Positions 8,141 through 15,854 of a stretch of DNA of 64,000 bases are shown here, one piece after another. The notes under the pieces are model-generated. The model saw only the letters and a list, made by a program, of their open reading frames with translations. It did no database searches and was not told where the DNA came from. The position numbers and the translations under genes are program-made. This stretch comes from VGBV01 sp963780395 (GTDB lineage: Bacteria; Actinomycetota; Thermoleophilia; Solirubrobacterales; 70-9): assembly GCA_963780395.1 (NCBI GenBank), contig CAWABY010000009.1, positions 56,859 to 120,858 on the forward strand. The letters are read 5' to 3'. Position 1 is the stretch's first letter, and each line of letters opens with the position of its first letter.

Positions 8141-9213
8141 CTCGCTGGAAGGGTCTCCGGGCCGGGCGCGCGGCTTCCCGCACGGGCCCGGCGCGTCGGG
8201 AAGGGGACGAGGGATTCGCTCTCGGTGTCCCACAGCTTCAGCCGGAAGGCATCGACGGTGCTGCGAAAGGTGACCACGGGCGTGCGGCGGAACATCGGGT
8301 GGGTCTCATGCGCGTGCTGAAGGTTGTAGTTCGGGATCTTCGCGCTGAGGTGGTGCACGTGGTGGAAGTTGACGCTGGCGACGACCCAGGCGAGCGGCCG
8401 CGGAAGCTCGAGGTAGGAGCTGCCCTGCAGCGCGGCGAGCTCGAACTGCCACTCGTCCGACGACTGGTAGTAGGTGTCCTCGTACTGGTGCTGGATGTAG
8501 AGCAGCCAGCCCCCGATCGCTCCGCCGGCCACGAGGGTGATCCCCTGGACCAGCAGGAACGTCTGCCAGCCGACGAGCGAGCTCAGGGCCACCACCCAGG
8601 CCACGAGCGCGAGGTTCGTGACCACGACGCTGAGCAGGATCTTCCGGCTCATCCCCTTCTGGGGGAAGCGCCGCTCGAACAGGAAGACGAGGGTGGGCCC
8701 GATCCCCAGCATCAGCAGCGGGTTGCGGTAGAGGCGGTATCCCAGCCGCCGGAGGCGGGATGCGCTCTCGTACTCCGCGACGGTCATGGTGTTGATCTCG
8801 CCGACGCCCCGGTGCTCGAGGTTCCCTGAGTGAGCGTGGTGGATGGCGTGCTGTCGCTGCCACCAGCGATACGGGGTGAACAGAAAGTAGCCGAGGACGT
8901 GGCCCCAGAGGCTGTTCTCGCGCCGCGACTCGAACAGCGAGTTGTGCGTGAGGTCGTGGAAGAGCGAGTACATGCGGGAGAGGAACACGGTCGCCACCAG
9001 GCCGAGGGCGATGGCGAGCGGGGCGCTCGGCTGGATCAGGATCACGAGTCCCCAGATCGCGAGATACGGGGGAAGGACGCTCGCGATCTGGCCGAGGCTG
9101 CGCCGCCGGTCCACCTCCAGGTAGGGCGCGAGGTCCTGCTTCCAGCTCTCGCGGGACGGGATGTCTGCGGTGTTCACGGTGGGCGCTACGCTAATTCGTC
9201 CGGATCGGATCAC
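8137..9213 (-). CDS. Membrane fatty-acid desaturase
   Basis: A 358-residue integral membrane di-iron desaturase. All three histidine boxes are present: HDLTH (near residue 86), HAIHH (near 122) and HHVHH (near 280). Hydrophobic segments lie around residues 42-80, 100-112, 168-180 and 195-240. The order and spacing match the acyl-lipid delta-12/omega-3-type family, which introduces cis double bonds into membrane acyl chains. The start could be the first ATG or the in-frame GTG that begins the VNTADIPS segment. The stop codon overlaps that of the convergent carboxylase gene. Confidence 0.88.
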   Translation of the reverse strand: MIRSGRISVAPTVNTADIPSRESWKQDLAPYLEVDRRRSLGQIASVLPPYLAIWGLVILIQPSAPLAIALGLVATVFLSRMYSLFHDLTHNSLFESRRENSLWGHVLGYFLFTPYRWWQRQHAIHHAHSGNLEHRGVGEINTMTVAEYESASRLRRLGYRLYRNPLLMLGIGPTLVFLFERRFPQKGMSRKILLSVVVTNLALVAWVVALSSLVGWQTFLLVQGITLVAGGAIGGWLLYIQHQYEDTYYQSSDEWQFELAALQGSSYLELPRPLAWVVASVNFHHVHHLSAKIPNYNLQHAHETHPMFRRTPVVTFRSTVDAFRLKLWDTESESLVPFPTRRARAGSRAPGPETLPAS

Positions 9214-9243
9214 GCAACCCGGGTCCAGGCGATCCGCAGCGGC

Positions 9244-11244
9244 TCAGATCGAGCCCGCGAGGTCCACGAAGTAGTCGAGGGACTTGGGGTTGGCGAGGGA
9301 GTCGCGGCTGGCGGCGCGGTCGACGGACTCGCCCATCAGGATGCGCTTGACCGGGACCTCCAGGACCTTGCCGCTGAGCGTTCGAGGCACCTCGGCCACT
9401 TCGTAGACCTCGTTCGGCACGTGTCGCGGCGAGCAGTTCTCGCGGATCCCCTTCTTGATCTTCGCCACCAGCTCCTCGTCGAGCTCCTTGCCCTCCGCGA
9501 GGACCACGAACAGGGGCATCCATCCCTCGCTGCCCTCGCGCGGGACGTCCACGACGAGCGCGTCGACGACCTCCGGCACGGCCTGGACCGCGCGATAGAT
9601 CTCGCTCGTGCCCATGCGGACGCCCTGGCGGTTGATCGTCGAGTCCGAGCGGCCGTAGATGATCGCGGTGCCGCGCGAGGTGATCTCGATCCAGTCGCCG
9701 TGGCGCCAGATTCCCGGGTACATGTCGAAGTAGCTGGCGCGGTAGCGCGAGCCGTCCTCGTCGCCCCAGAAGAAGACGGGCATCGAGGGCATCGGCTCGG
9801 TCAACACGAGCTCGCCCACCTGGTCGATCAGGGGCTTGCCGTCCTCGTCGAAGGCCTCGACCTTGGCGCCCAGCGCGCGGCCCTGGAGCTCGCCGCGGTA
9901 GACCGGCAGGATCGGGACGCCGCCGACGAAGGCGGTGCAGACGTCGGTGCCGCCGCTGGTGGAGAAGAGCCAGGTCTCGCGGCCGACGTGCTCGTAGACC
10001 CACTCGAAGCCCTCGGGGGAGAGCGGGGAGCCGGTGGAGCCGAGGGCGGTCAGGCGCGACAGGTCCCGCCCCTCGCCCTGGGGCTCGACGCCGGCCTTCA
10101 TGCAGGCGGCGATGTAGGAGGCGCTGGTGCCGAAGCAGGTGACGCCGGTGCGCTCGGCCAGGTCCCAGAGGACGCCCATGTCGGGTTGGCCGGGGCTGCC
10201 GTCGTAGAGGACGATCGAGGCGGGCGTGAGCAGCACCCCGATCAGGAAGTTCCACATCATCCAGCCGGTGGTCGTGAACCAGAAGACGCGGTCGCCGCCC
10301 TGCGCGTCCAGGTGCAGGTTCATCTTCTTCAGCTGCTCGAGCAGGATGCCGCCGTGGCCCTGGACGATCGCCTTGGGCAGGCCGGTGGTGCCCGAGGAGT
10401 AGAGGACCCAGAGCGGGTGGTCGAAGGGGACGCGCTCGAAGCGCAGCTCGACGCCCTCGCCCATGTCGGTGAGCTGGCCCCAGGTCATCGGCTCGGCCAG
10501 CCCGTCGCGCTCCTCGAGGCGGGACAGCTCGGGCGACTGGCTCAGGTAGGGAACGACGACGATCCGTTCCAGGCTCGGGATCTGGGCGGCGACATCGGCG
10601 ACGGTGTCGAGGCGGTCGAAGTCCCTGCCGCCGTAGCGGTAGCCGTCCACGGCGAACATCACCCGCGGCTCGATCTGGGCGAAGCGGTCGACGATGCTGC
10701 CGGGGCCGAAGTCCGGCGAGCAGCTCGACCAGATTGCGCCCAGGCTGGCGCTGGCGAGGAAGGCGATCAGGGCCTCGGGGCCGTTCGGTAGGTAGGCGAC
10801 CACGCGGTCGCCGCGCTCGACGCCGAGAGCCCTCAGGGCCTCGGCGACGGCCGCGACCTGCCGCCGCAGGTCACCCCATCGGATTTCGCTCAGCTCGCGC
10901 AGCTCGGACGCGTGGCAGACCGCGACCTCGTTGGGATCCTTGCCGCGGAAGATGTGCTCGGCGTAGTTGAGCTCGGCGCCCTCAAACCATTTCGCCCCGG
11001 GCATCACACGCTCCGCCAGGACCTGCTCGTACGGACTGGCCTCGACGTGGAAGTAATCCCAGATCGAGGCCCAGAAGTCCTCGAGCTCGGTCACCGACCA
11101 CTCCCACAGCTCCGCGTAGTCCGCGGCCTCGACCCCGCGCTCCGCGGCGAGCCAGCGCATGTAGCGCGTCATCGCCGAGCGCTCGATGGCCTCGGGGCTC
11201 GGCTCCCAGAGCTTTTCGGGCTCGCTTGCCAACGACGCACTCAT
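9244..11244 (-). CDS. Acetoacetyl-CoA synthetase
   Basis: A 666-residue adenylate-forming enzyme that activates acetoacetate to acetoacetyl-CoA. Seen are an ACAS-type N-terminal cap, the P-loop YSSGTTGLPKAIVQGHGG, the acetoacetyl-CoA-synthetase stretch FWFTTTGWMMWNFLIG, the A5-like GTDVCTAF and the C-terminal GRSDSTINRQGVRMGTSEIY, with the catalytic lysine in TLSGKVLEVPVK. The start overlaps the upstream M28 peptidase stop by 4 bp, so the two genes are probably coupled. Together with HMG-CoA lyase at 1.9 kb it would close an acetoacetate salvage route. Confidence 0.92.
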   Translation of the reverse strand: MSASLASEPEKLWEPSPEAIERSAMTRYMRWLAAERGVEAADYAELWEWSVTELEDFWASIWDYFHVEASPYEQVLAERVMPGAKWFEGAELNYAEHIFRGKDPNEVAVCHASELRELSEIRWGDLRRQVAAVAEALRALGVERGDRVVAYLPNGPEALIAFLASASLGAIWSSCSPDFGPGSIVDRFAQIEPRVMFAVDGYRYGGRDFDRLDTVADVAAQIPSLERIVVVPYLSQSPELSRLEERDGLAEPMTWGQLTDMGEGVELRFERVPFDHPLWVLYSSGTTGLPKAIVQGHGGILLEQLKKMNLHLDAQGGDRVFWFTTTGWMMWNFLIGVLLTPASIVLYDGSPGQPDMGVLWDLAERTGVTCFGTSASYIAACMKAGVEPQGEGRDLSRLTALGSTGSPLSPEGFEWVYEHVGRETWLFSTSGGTDVCTAFVGGVPILPVYRGELQGRALGAKVEAFDEDGKPLIDQVGELVLTEPMPSMPVFFWGDEDGSRYRASYFDMYPGIWRHGDWIEITSRGTAIIYGRSDSTINRQGVRMGTSEIYRAVQAVPEVVDALVVDVPREGSEGWMPLFVVLAEGKELDEELVAKIKKGIRENCSPRHVPNEVYEVAEVPRTLSGKVLEVPVKRILMGESVDRAASRDSLANPKSLDYFVDLAGSI

Positions 11245-12476
11245 ACCGGTTGCGAGCCGGCCGCGGGTTGCTCCGAAGTGGCCGGTGAGCGGCCGGCCTC
11301 GCGGTCGATCAGCCTGGCGAGCCCGACGGCGAAGTCGGTGGCGCGGGTCAGCGCCGGGCCGACGACCCGCTCGGGGGTGTCGTCGTGGGCGTGGTACCAG
11401 GGAGGGGGCAGGCCGTCGGCGAGGCCCGTGATCGTGATCGCCCGCCGGCGCCTGATCGCGACGGGGAGCGCGTCGGTGCTGACGGGGGAGCGGACCGGGG
11501 TTGCTGGGTAGGCGGGATCGGCCGAAAGCGCCTCGCAGAGCTCGATCAGCGTGGGGTCCATGCGGGCGCTGACCACGGGGCCCTCGCTGACTATGTAGTG
11601 GACGCTGCCGTAGGAGACGGAATCGACGTTGACGAAGACGGTGCGCTTGGGGTCGAGCTGCTTGCGGTTCTCACGCAGGAACGAGCGCATGCCTTCGTCC
11701 AGGCACTCCTCGGCGCCGGTCAGCAGCACCCACAGGTCGAGGTTCTCGGGTGGCTCGTCCTGCAGCCGCTGCGCGGCCGAGAGCACGGCGGCGACGCCCG
11801 AGGCGTTGTCGTAAGCCCCGGGGACGATGGCGGAGAGGGCGATATCGAGCAGCAGGAAGACGGTGAGGATGAGCAGCACGGTGGGGAAGAGCTGCAGGAT
11901 CGAGATCCAGCCGGGCTCGAAGCCGGCCATGCGCGCGCCGAGGATCGCCAGCAGTGGCGCCATCCCTCCCCAGAAGATGAGGCGCCAGGGGCCCAGCAGC
12001 AGGCGGCCGCGCTCGGAGAGGCGGCGCGCCAGGCGCAGGCCGCGCTCGCCGAAGACGTAGCCGGAGCGGGCGGCGTCGTAGTGGGCGACCAGCACGAGCC
12101 GCAGCGGGGCGTCGGGGCGGCGTCCGGGGGAGACGACGTTCTGGGAGGCGCGGCGAAAGAACAGAGAGCGCGCCAGATAGAAGCGCGTGTTCAGGTCCAG
12201 ATACATCGAGGTGGCCGCGAGCAGGACCAGGCCGAAGCCGATCGCGGGCTCGACGGTGGCCAGCACGCTGCCGGCGATCGCGACCGCGGCGTGCAGGGCG
12301 TGCACCAGCGCGTATTGCGGGTGGACGTAGGTCGGCTCGAGGTGCACGTCGCGGCCGATCGCGCGCAGCCTGCCCCCGAGCATGTTGGCCGCCCGCCGTT
12401 CGGCGTCGGTGCCGGGCCCGCGCCCCTCGATCGAGCACAGCTCCCGGATCAGCTCCATGCGTCCCGCCTCGTCCAC
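11241..12476 (-). CDS. Membrane-associated M28 zinc peptidase
   Basis: A 411-residue M28-family aminopeptidase-like protein with an unusual membrane insertion. The zinc-site motifs are split: VAHYDA (first ligand, near residue 130) and DNASGVAA (near 225), then GAEECLDEG, VNVDSV and a late HAHDD. Hydrophobic stretches near residues 60-95 and 165-220 look like membrane helices, so the catalytic site may sit at the membrane. It is transcribed just ahead of acetoacetyl-CoA synthetase with a 4-bp overlap, with no obvious functional tie. Its substrate is unknown. Confidence 0.78.
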   Translation of the reverse strand: MDEAGRMELIRELCSIEGRGPGTDAERRAANMLGGRLRAIGRDVHLEPTYVHPQYALVHALHAAVAIAGSVLATVEPAIGFGLVLLAATSMYLDLNTRFYLARSLFFRRASQNVVSPGRRPDAPLRLVLVAHYDAARSGYVFGERGLRLARRLSERGRLLLGPWRLIFWGGMAPLLAILGARMAGFEPGWISILQLFPTVLLILTVFLLLDIALSAIVPGAYDNASGVAAVLSAAQRLQDEPPENLDLWVLLTGAEECLDEGMRSFLRENRKQLDPKRTVFVNVDSVSYGSVHYIVSEGPVVSARMDPTLIELCEALSADPAYPATPVRSPVSTDALPVAIRRRRAITITGLADGLPPPWYHAHDDTPERVVGPALTRATDFAVGLARLIDREAGRSPATSEQPAAGSQPV

Positions 12477-12521
12477 GAGCGGGCGATTATCGCCGGATCG
12501 CGGGGCTATCGTTCAGCGGGC

Positions 12522-12604
12522 GCCGGAGTGGCGGAACGGCATACGCGATTGATTCAAAATCAATTGCCCTTCGGGGCTTGTGGGTTCGAATCCCACCTCC
12601 GGCA
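12522..12604 (+). tRNA. tRNA-Leu (CAA)
   Basis: A class II tRNA with acceptor GCCGGAG/CTCCGGC, a CAA anticodon in the loop TTCAAAA between ATTGA and TCAAT, a long variable arm with CCCTTCGGGG, and a T-arm GTGGG-TTCGAAT-CCCAC. Discriminator A at 12604; CCA is not encoded. The next gene's ATG starts only 1 nt later. Confidence 0.93.
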
Positions 12605-12605
12605 T

Positions 12606-13289
12606 ATGTGCGGGCGATTTACGCTCACCGACCCTGACCCGAGGCTGCTCAAGTTCCGCTTCGACCTGCGCGAGACGGCGGAGGTCGAGGATGAGAAACC
12701 TCGCTTCAACGTGGCGCCGACCGATCCGGTGCTGGCGGTCCGGCTGGACCGCGACGGGGAGCGCGAGCTGGGGCGGCTGCGCTGGGGACTGGTGCCGCAC
12801 TACGCCGATCCGGCGAAGTGGGACCGGCTGCTGATCAATGCTCGGGCCGAGACGGTGGCGGAGGCGCCCGCCTTCAAGCACGCCTTCAACGACGGCTTCC
12901 GCTGCCTGATCGTCGCCGACGGCTTCTACGAGTGGCAGCAGACCGACAAGGGCAAACAGCCGTTCTGGATTCACCGGCCCGAGCGCGAGCCGTTCGCGTT
13001 CGCGGGGCTGTGGGCGAGGGCGAAGGGGGCCGATGAGCAGAAGCTGTACTCGTGCGCGATCGTCACCTGTCCGCCGAGCGAGCAGATCGCGCCGATCCAC
13101 GACCGCATGCCGGTGATCCTCGATCGCGAGGACGAGGCGGGTTGGCTCGACCGCGAGACGCCGGGGGAAGAGCTGATGGGGATGCTGCAGCCCGCCGAGG
13201 AGCTCGAGCTGACCGAGGTGAACGAGGCAGTGAACAGCGTGCGCGAGGACGGGCCGCACCTGCTGGACCCGCCGCTGCAGTTGTTCTAG
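12606..13289 (+). CDS. SRAP-family abasic-site processing protein (YedK/HMCES-like)
   Basis: A 227-residue SOS-response-associated peptidase. It begins MCGRFTL; after loss of the initiator Met, Cys2 forms the thiazolidine crosslink with abasic sites in single-stranded DNA. Other family signatures are RWGLVPHYA, NARAETV (catalytic Asn/Arg/Glu), GFYEWQQT, FAGLW and the catalytic-His motif HDRMPVIL. The frame is open upstream through the tRNA, but the conserved N-terminus fixes the start at 12606, 1 nt past the tRNA-Leu discriminator. There is no room for a Shine-Dalgarno outside the tRNA, so translation is probably leaderless after tRNA processing. Confidence 0.93.
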   Translation: MCGRFTLTDPDPRLLKFRFDLRETAEVEDEKPRFNVAPTDPVLAVRLDRDGERELGRLRWGLVPHYADPAKWDRLLINARAETVAEAPAFKHAFNDGFRCLIVADGFYEWQQTDKGKQPFWIHRPEREPFAFAGLWARAKGADEQKLYSCAIVTCPPSEQIAPIHDRMPVILDREDEAGWLDRETPGEELMGMLQPAEELELTEVNEAVNSVREDGPHLLDPPLQLF

Positions 13290-13774
13290 TCCACCTCTTC
13301 GCCGATCGGGCGCTCTTCCTCGACGTGCCAGTTCTGGTTGAAGGCGACCAATGCCACCGCGACCAGGATCACCTGCAGCGGCACCATCAGCAGCGCCAGC
13401 AGGCCGAGAAGCTCCTCGGGTAGGGCCGGGCTGTCGAGGCCATCCTTGGCGCGGCTGAACCAGGCGGGAGCGGCGATCGCGCAGAAGATCGCGAGGATGA
13501 TTGCCAGCGCGGCCGCCACCGGCAGCACCCCGCGGCTCCAGCGGCTGACGAGGTAGGCGAACAGCAGGTAGAGCAGCACGTAGCCGATCGCGAAGATCTT
13601 GCCGCCCTCCAGGCGCTCCCAGCCGCCCACGGTGATGACAAAGGCGACTGCGGCCGAAATCAGGAGCAGGAGGACGACGAGCGCGCGGGCGCTCTTTGAC
13701 TCGGACTTCTCCCGATTGGGCCGCCAGAGCTCGTATCCAGGGCGGATCGCTCCCGCTTCCACAGCCAGGAGCAT
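13286..13774 (-). CDS. Small four-helix membrane protein, unknown function
   Basis: A 162-residue protein, not recognised. A basic N-terminal segment (RPNREKSESKSAR) precedes four likely membrane helices at about residues 28-46, 56-75, 80-100 and 118-140, ending in a short acidic tail EEERPIGEEVD. The ATG at 13774 lies 40 nt downstream of tRNA-Leu(TAG) on the same strand, so the tRNA and gene may be co-transcribed. The stop overlaps that of the convergent SRAP gene by 4 bp. Confidence 0.6.
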   Translation of the reverse strand: MLLAVEAGAIRPGYELWRPNREKSESKSARALVVLLLLISAAVAFVITVGGWERLEGGKIFAIGYVLLYLLFAYLVSRWSRGVLPVAAALAIILAIFCAIAAPAWFSRAKDGLDSPALPEELLGLLALLMVPLQVILVAVALVAFNQNWHVEEERPIGEEVD

Positions 13775-13814
13775 ATGTTCTCGGCGGGTCGAGCGCGACG
13801 GTTGAAGCGTGGGA

Positions 13815-13898
13815 TGCGGGCGGAGGGACTCGAACCCCCAAGCTCTTTCGAGCACCGGCACCTAAAGCCGGCCTGTTTGCCAGTTCCAGCACGCCCGC
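13815..13898 (-). tRNA. tRNA-Leu (TAG)
   Basis: On the minus strand: acceptor GCGGGCG pairs with the 3' GCCCGC end, anticodon stem CCGGC/GCCGG with loop TTTAGGT gives TAG, a long variable arm TGCTCGAAAGAGCT, and a T-arm with GGTTCGAGTC. No encoded CCA. Confidence 0.88.
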
Positions 13899-14021
13899 TC
13901 GCTGCCGATTCTACGGTCGGCCGCTCAGTAGCTCGCCCCGAGACTCTCCGTAGTTGTCCCGGCCGGCTTCGGTTTCCTACGGATGACCGGCTGCCGGGGC
14001 GGTGGAAGAATCGCGCCTGCG

Positions 14022-14453
14022 ATGGTCGCCGCGGGCGCTGACGCTGATGGAGGGGGGGCCATCACGGTCTTCCTCGCCGATGACGTTCCCGAGATGCGGG
14101 GGCTGCTCCGCTGGGGGCTGGAGGAGGAGCCGGGGTTTGAGGTGGTGGGCGAGGCGGCCGACGGGGTCGGCGCGCTGGAGGGGATCGAGGCGCACGCGCC
14201 CACGGCGATCCTGCTCGACCTCTCGATGCCCGGCATGGACGGCTTCCAGGCGATCGCCGAGATTCGCGGCCGTCGTCCCGAGACGGCGATCGTCGTGCTC
14301 TCGGGCTTCTCCGCCGAGCGCATGCGGGCGAAGGTGATGGAACAGGGAGCCGACGGCTACGTCGAGAAGGGCACGTCGATGGGCCAGCTCGCCGACCTGA
14401 TTCGCCGCGCCGTGACGGAGCGTCGCAGCACGGTCTCGCGTTCCGCCGCCTAG
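14022..14453 (+). CDS. Stand-alone response-regulator receiver domain
   Basis: About 143 residues containing only a CheY-like receiver: acidic pocket FLADDVPEMR, phospho-acceptor Asp in LLDLSMPGMDG, the conserved Ser of VVLSGFS, and the Lys of YVEKG. No DNA-binding output domain follows. The start is uncertain: ATG 14022 gives a short Ala/Gly-rich leader, and an in-frame ATG at 13983 adds 13 residues. No partner histidine kinase is nearby. The stop overlaps the end of the convergent greA gene by 4 bp. Confidence 0.8.
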   Translation: MVAAGADADGGGAITVFLADDVPEMRGLLRWGLEEEPGFEVVGEAADGVGALEGIEAHAPTAILLDLSMPGMDGFQAIAEIRGRRPETAIVVLSGFSAERMRAKVMEQGADGYVEKGTSMGQLADLIRRAVTERRSTVSRSAA

Positions 14454-14935
14454 CCGACCAGTCGCTGCACGCGGTAGCTCTTGACTCCGCCTGGGGTCTC
14501 CACCTCGACGGCCGAGCCCGCCGGCGTGTCCATGAGCGCGCGGCCGACGGGCGACTCGGCCGAGAGCCGGCCGGCCGTCAGGTCGGCCTCGGTGGACCCC
14601 ACCAGCGTCCACGTGCGCACCTCGTCCGCAGCCTCGTCCAGCACCTCCGCGGTCCGCCCGAACGCAAACGCGTCGGCGTCGGTATCGGCCTCTACCACGA
14701 CGGCGTGCTTGAGCTTCCCCCGCAGTCGCTTGATCCGCGTCTCCAGATGAGCCTGATCCTCCTTGGCGATGTGGTAATCGGCATTCTCGCTGAGGTCACC
14801 GAGCTCACGCGCCTCCTTGATCCGCGCGGCCATCTGCTGGCGCGCCGGACCCTCGAGCTCCTCGATCTCCGCCCGCAGGTCAGCGATCCCCTGCTGGGTG
14901 ATCGGCTCACCGCTTGGTTGTTCGGAAGGTGTCAT
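14450..14935 (-). CDS. greA: Transcription elongation factor GreA
   Basis: A 161-residue GreA/GreB protein that stimulates RNA polymerase to cleave backtracked transcripts. The N-terminal coiled coil carries the acidic-tip region ARELGDLSENADYHIAKE, the site that reaches the polymerase active centre. The C-terminal FKBP-like domain has STEADLTAGRLSAESPVGRALM and ends YRVQRLVG. The ATG at 14935 lies only 9 nt after the 3' end of tRNA-Trp on the same strand and no Shine-Dalgarno is visible, so it may be translated from a processed tRNA-mRNA transcript. Confidence 0.93.
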   Translation of the reverse strand: MTPSEQPSGEPITQQGIADLRAEIEELEGPARQQMAARIKEARELGDLSENADYHIAKEDQAHLETRIKRLRGKLKHAVVVEADTDADAFAFGRTAEVLDEAADEVRTWTLVGSTEADLTAGRLSAESPVGRALMDTPAGSAVEVETPGGVKSYRVQRLVG

Positions 14936-14944
14936 CGCGTGGAG

Positions 14945-15017
14945 CGGGGCACCCAGGACTCGAACCTGGTACCTCGGGTTTTGGAGACCCGCGCTTCACC
15001 AGTTCAGCTTGTGCCCC
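14945..15017 (-). tRNA. tRNA-Trp (CCA)
   Basis: On the minus strand: acceptor GGGGCAC/GTGCCCC, anticodon loop CTCCAAA between CGGGT and ACCCG gives CCA, and T-arm CCAGG-TTCGAGT-CCTGG. The discriminator is G at 14945; CCA is not encoded. greA follows after 9 nt. Confidence 0.9.
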
Positions 15018-15057
15018 AGCGCGGTCAATCGTAGCCGGGTCGCATCCGGCTGGAATG

Positions 15058-15071
15058 CGAACATACGTTCG
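15058..15071. promoter_or_regulatory. LexA-like SOS box at the LAGLIDADG gene start
   Basis: CGAACATACGTTCG is a near-perfect inverted repeat matching the Gram-positive/actinobacterial LexA consensus CGAAC-N4-GTTCG. Its last base is the first base of the proposed GTG start. The identical 14-mer lies 8 bp before the HNH gene at 17700. Confidence 0.7.
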
Positions 15072-15829
15072 TGTATTCGACTGAGCAGAAAGAGACGGCG
15101 CTGACGCTGCTCGGTACGGGATTGAGCGATCGCGAAATTGCCCAACGCAGCGGTGTTCAGCGGACGACGATCCGCAACTGGCGGCTAGGAGGACGATCCA
15201 TGGCGGAGCGCTACCGCGCTCCCGCAATCTCGATCAAGAGGCCACTGCACGATCCGAGCTACTCCTACCTGCTCGGCCTCTATCTCGGCGACGGATCGAT
15301 CGCGGTGATCAACAACGGAACGACGTTTATTCGTTGGAGCCTCGACCGGGCGTATCCGGGGATCGCCCACGAGTGCCTTGACTCCGTCGTTGCGGCCACG
15401 GATGCGCGACCGTCGTGGTACGACCGCGAGCACGGTGGCGTGATCATCATCCAGTGTGGGGGGCGGTTCTGGTTGGACCTGTTTCCACAGCACGGCCCGG
15501 GCAAGAAGCACCAGCGAAAGATCGAACTGGTTCCCTGGCAGAGCGAGATCACGCGACAACACACTCGCGAGTTCCTGCGAGGGCTGATTCACTCCGACGG
15601 TTCGAGGTGCATGAACCGGTTCGCTGTCAATCTGCCGAGCGGGCGGGTTGGGCGGTACGCCTACCCCCGCTACTTCTTCACCAACTACTCGGCTGACATC
15701 AGGCGGATTTTCTGCGAGCACTGCGAACTGCTGGGAATCCGATGGACGCAATCCAACGCCCGCAACATCTCGGTTTCCCACCGAGACAGCGTCGCGCTGC
15801 TCGACGAGTTCGTCGGCCCGAAGAGCTGA
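15071..15829 (+). CDS. Free-standing LAGLIDADG endonuclease with N-terminal HTH
   Basis: A 252-residue putative homing-type endonuclease. Residues 5-40 form a homeodomain-like helix-turn-helix (LSDREIAQRSGVQRTTIRNW). Two LAGLIDADG-type motifs follow, LLGLYLGDG at 67-75 and LRGLIHSDG at 169-177; their acidic residues would bind metal. It is not inside an intron or intein. It lies just behind tRNA-Trp on the opposite strand, has a LexA-like box overlapping the GTG start, and runs antisense over the open 3' extension of the sulfatase frame. A 20-bp palindrome follows its stop by 3 bp. It could be a mobile endonuclease or a domesticated regulator. Confidence 0.75.
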   Translation: MYSTEQKETALTLLGTGLSDREIAQRSGVQRTTIRNWRLGGRSMAERYRAPAISIKRPLHDPSYSYLLGLYLGDGSIAVINNGTTFIRWSLDRAYPGIAHECLDSVVAATDARPSWYDREHGGVIIIQCGGRFWLDLFPQHGPGKKHQRKIELVPWQSEITRQHTREFLRGLIHSDGSRCMNRFAVNLPSGRVGRYAYPRYFFTNYSADIRRIFCEHCELLGIRWTQSNARNISVSHRDSVALLDEFVGPKS

Positions 15830-15832
15830 ACG

Positions 15833-15852
15833 CGCGGTTCCGCGGAACCGCG
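15833..15852. repeat. 20-bp perfect palindrome shared with 18279-18292
   Basis: CGCGGTTCCGCGGAACCGCG reads the same on both strands and starts 4 bp after the LAGLIDADG stop. Its core recurs at 18279-18292. There is no T-run, so a classic terminator is unlikely. Confidence 0.7.
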
Positions 15853-15854
15853 GG

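Noticed and set aside
8830..10791. Long plus-strand open frame opposite the desaturase and acetoacetyl-CoA synthetase
   Set aside because: It is antisense to two clear genes, shows no family pattern and arises from GC-rich codon bias.
11385..12605. N-terminal extension of the SRAP frame
   Set aside because: It passes through tRNA-Leu and antisense to the M28 gene; the conserved MCGRF start fixes the gene at 12606.
13769..13782. GAACATATGCTC on the minus strand at the membrane-protein start as a third LexA box
   Set aside because: It has a mismatch in the inverted half and overlaps an ATG in a way chance could produce; unlike the two perfect boxes.
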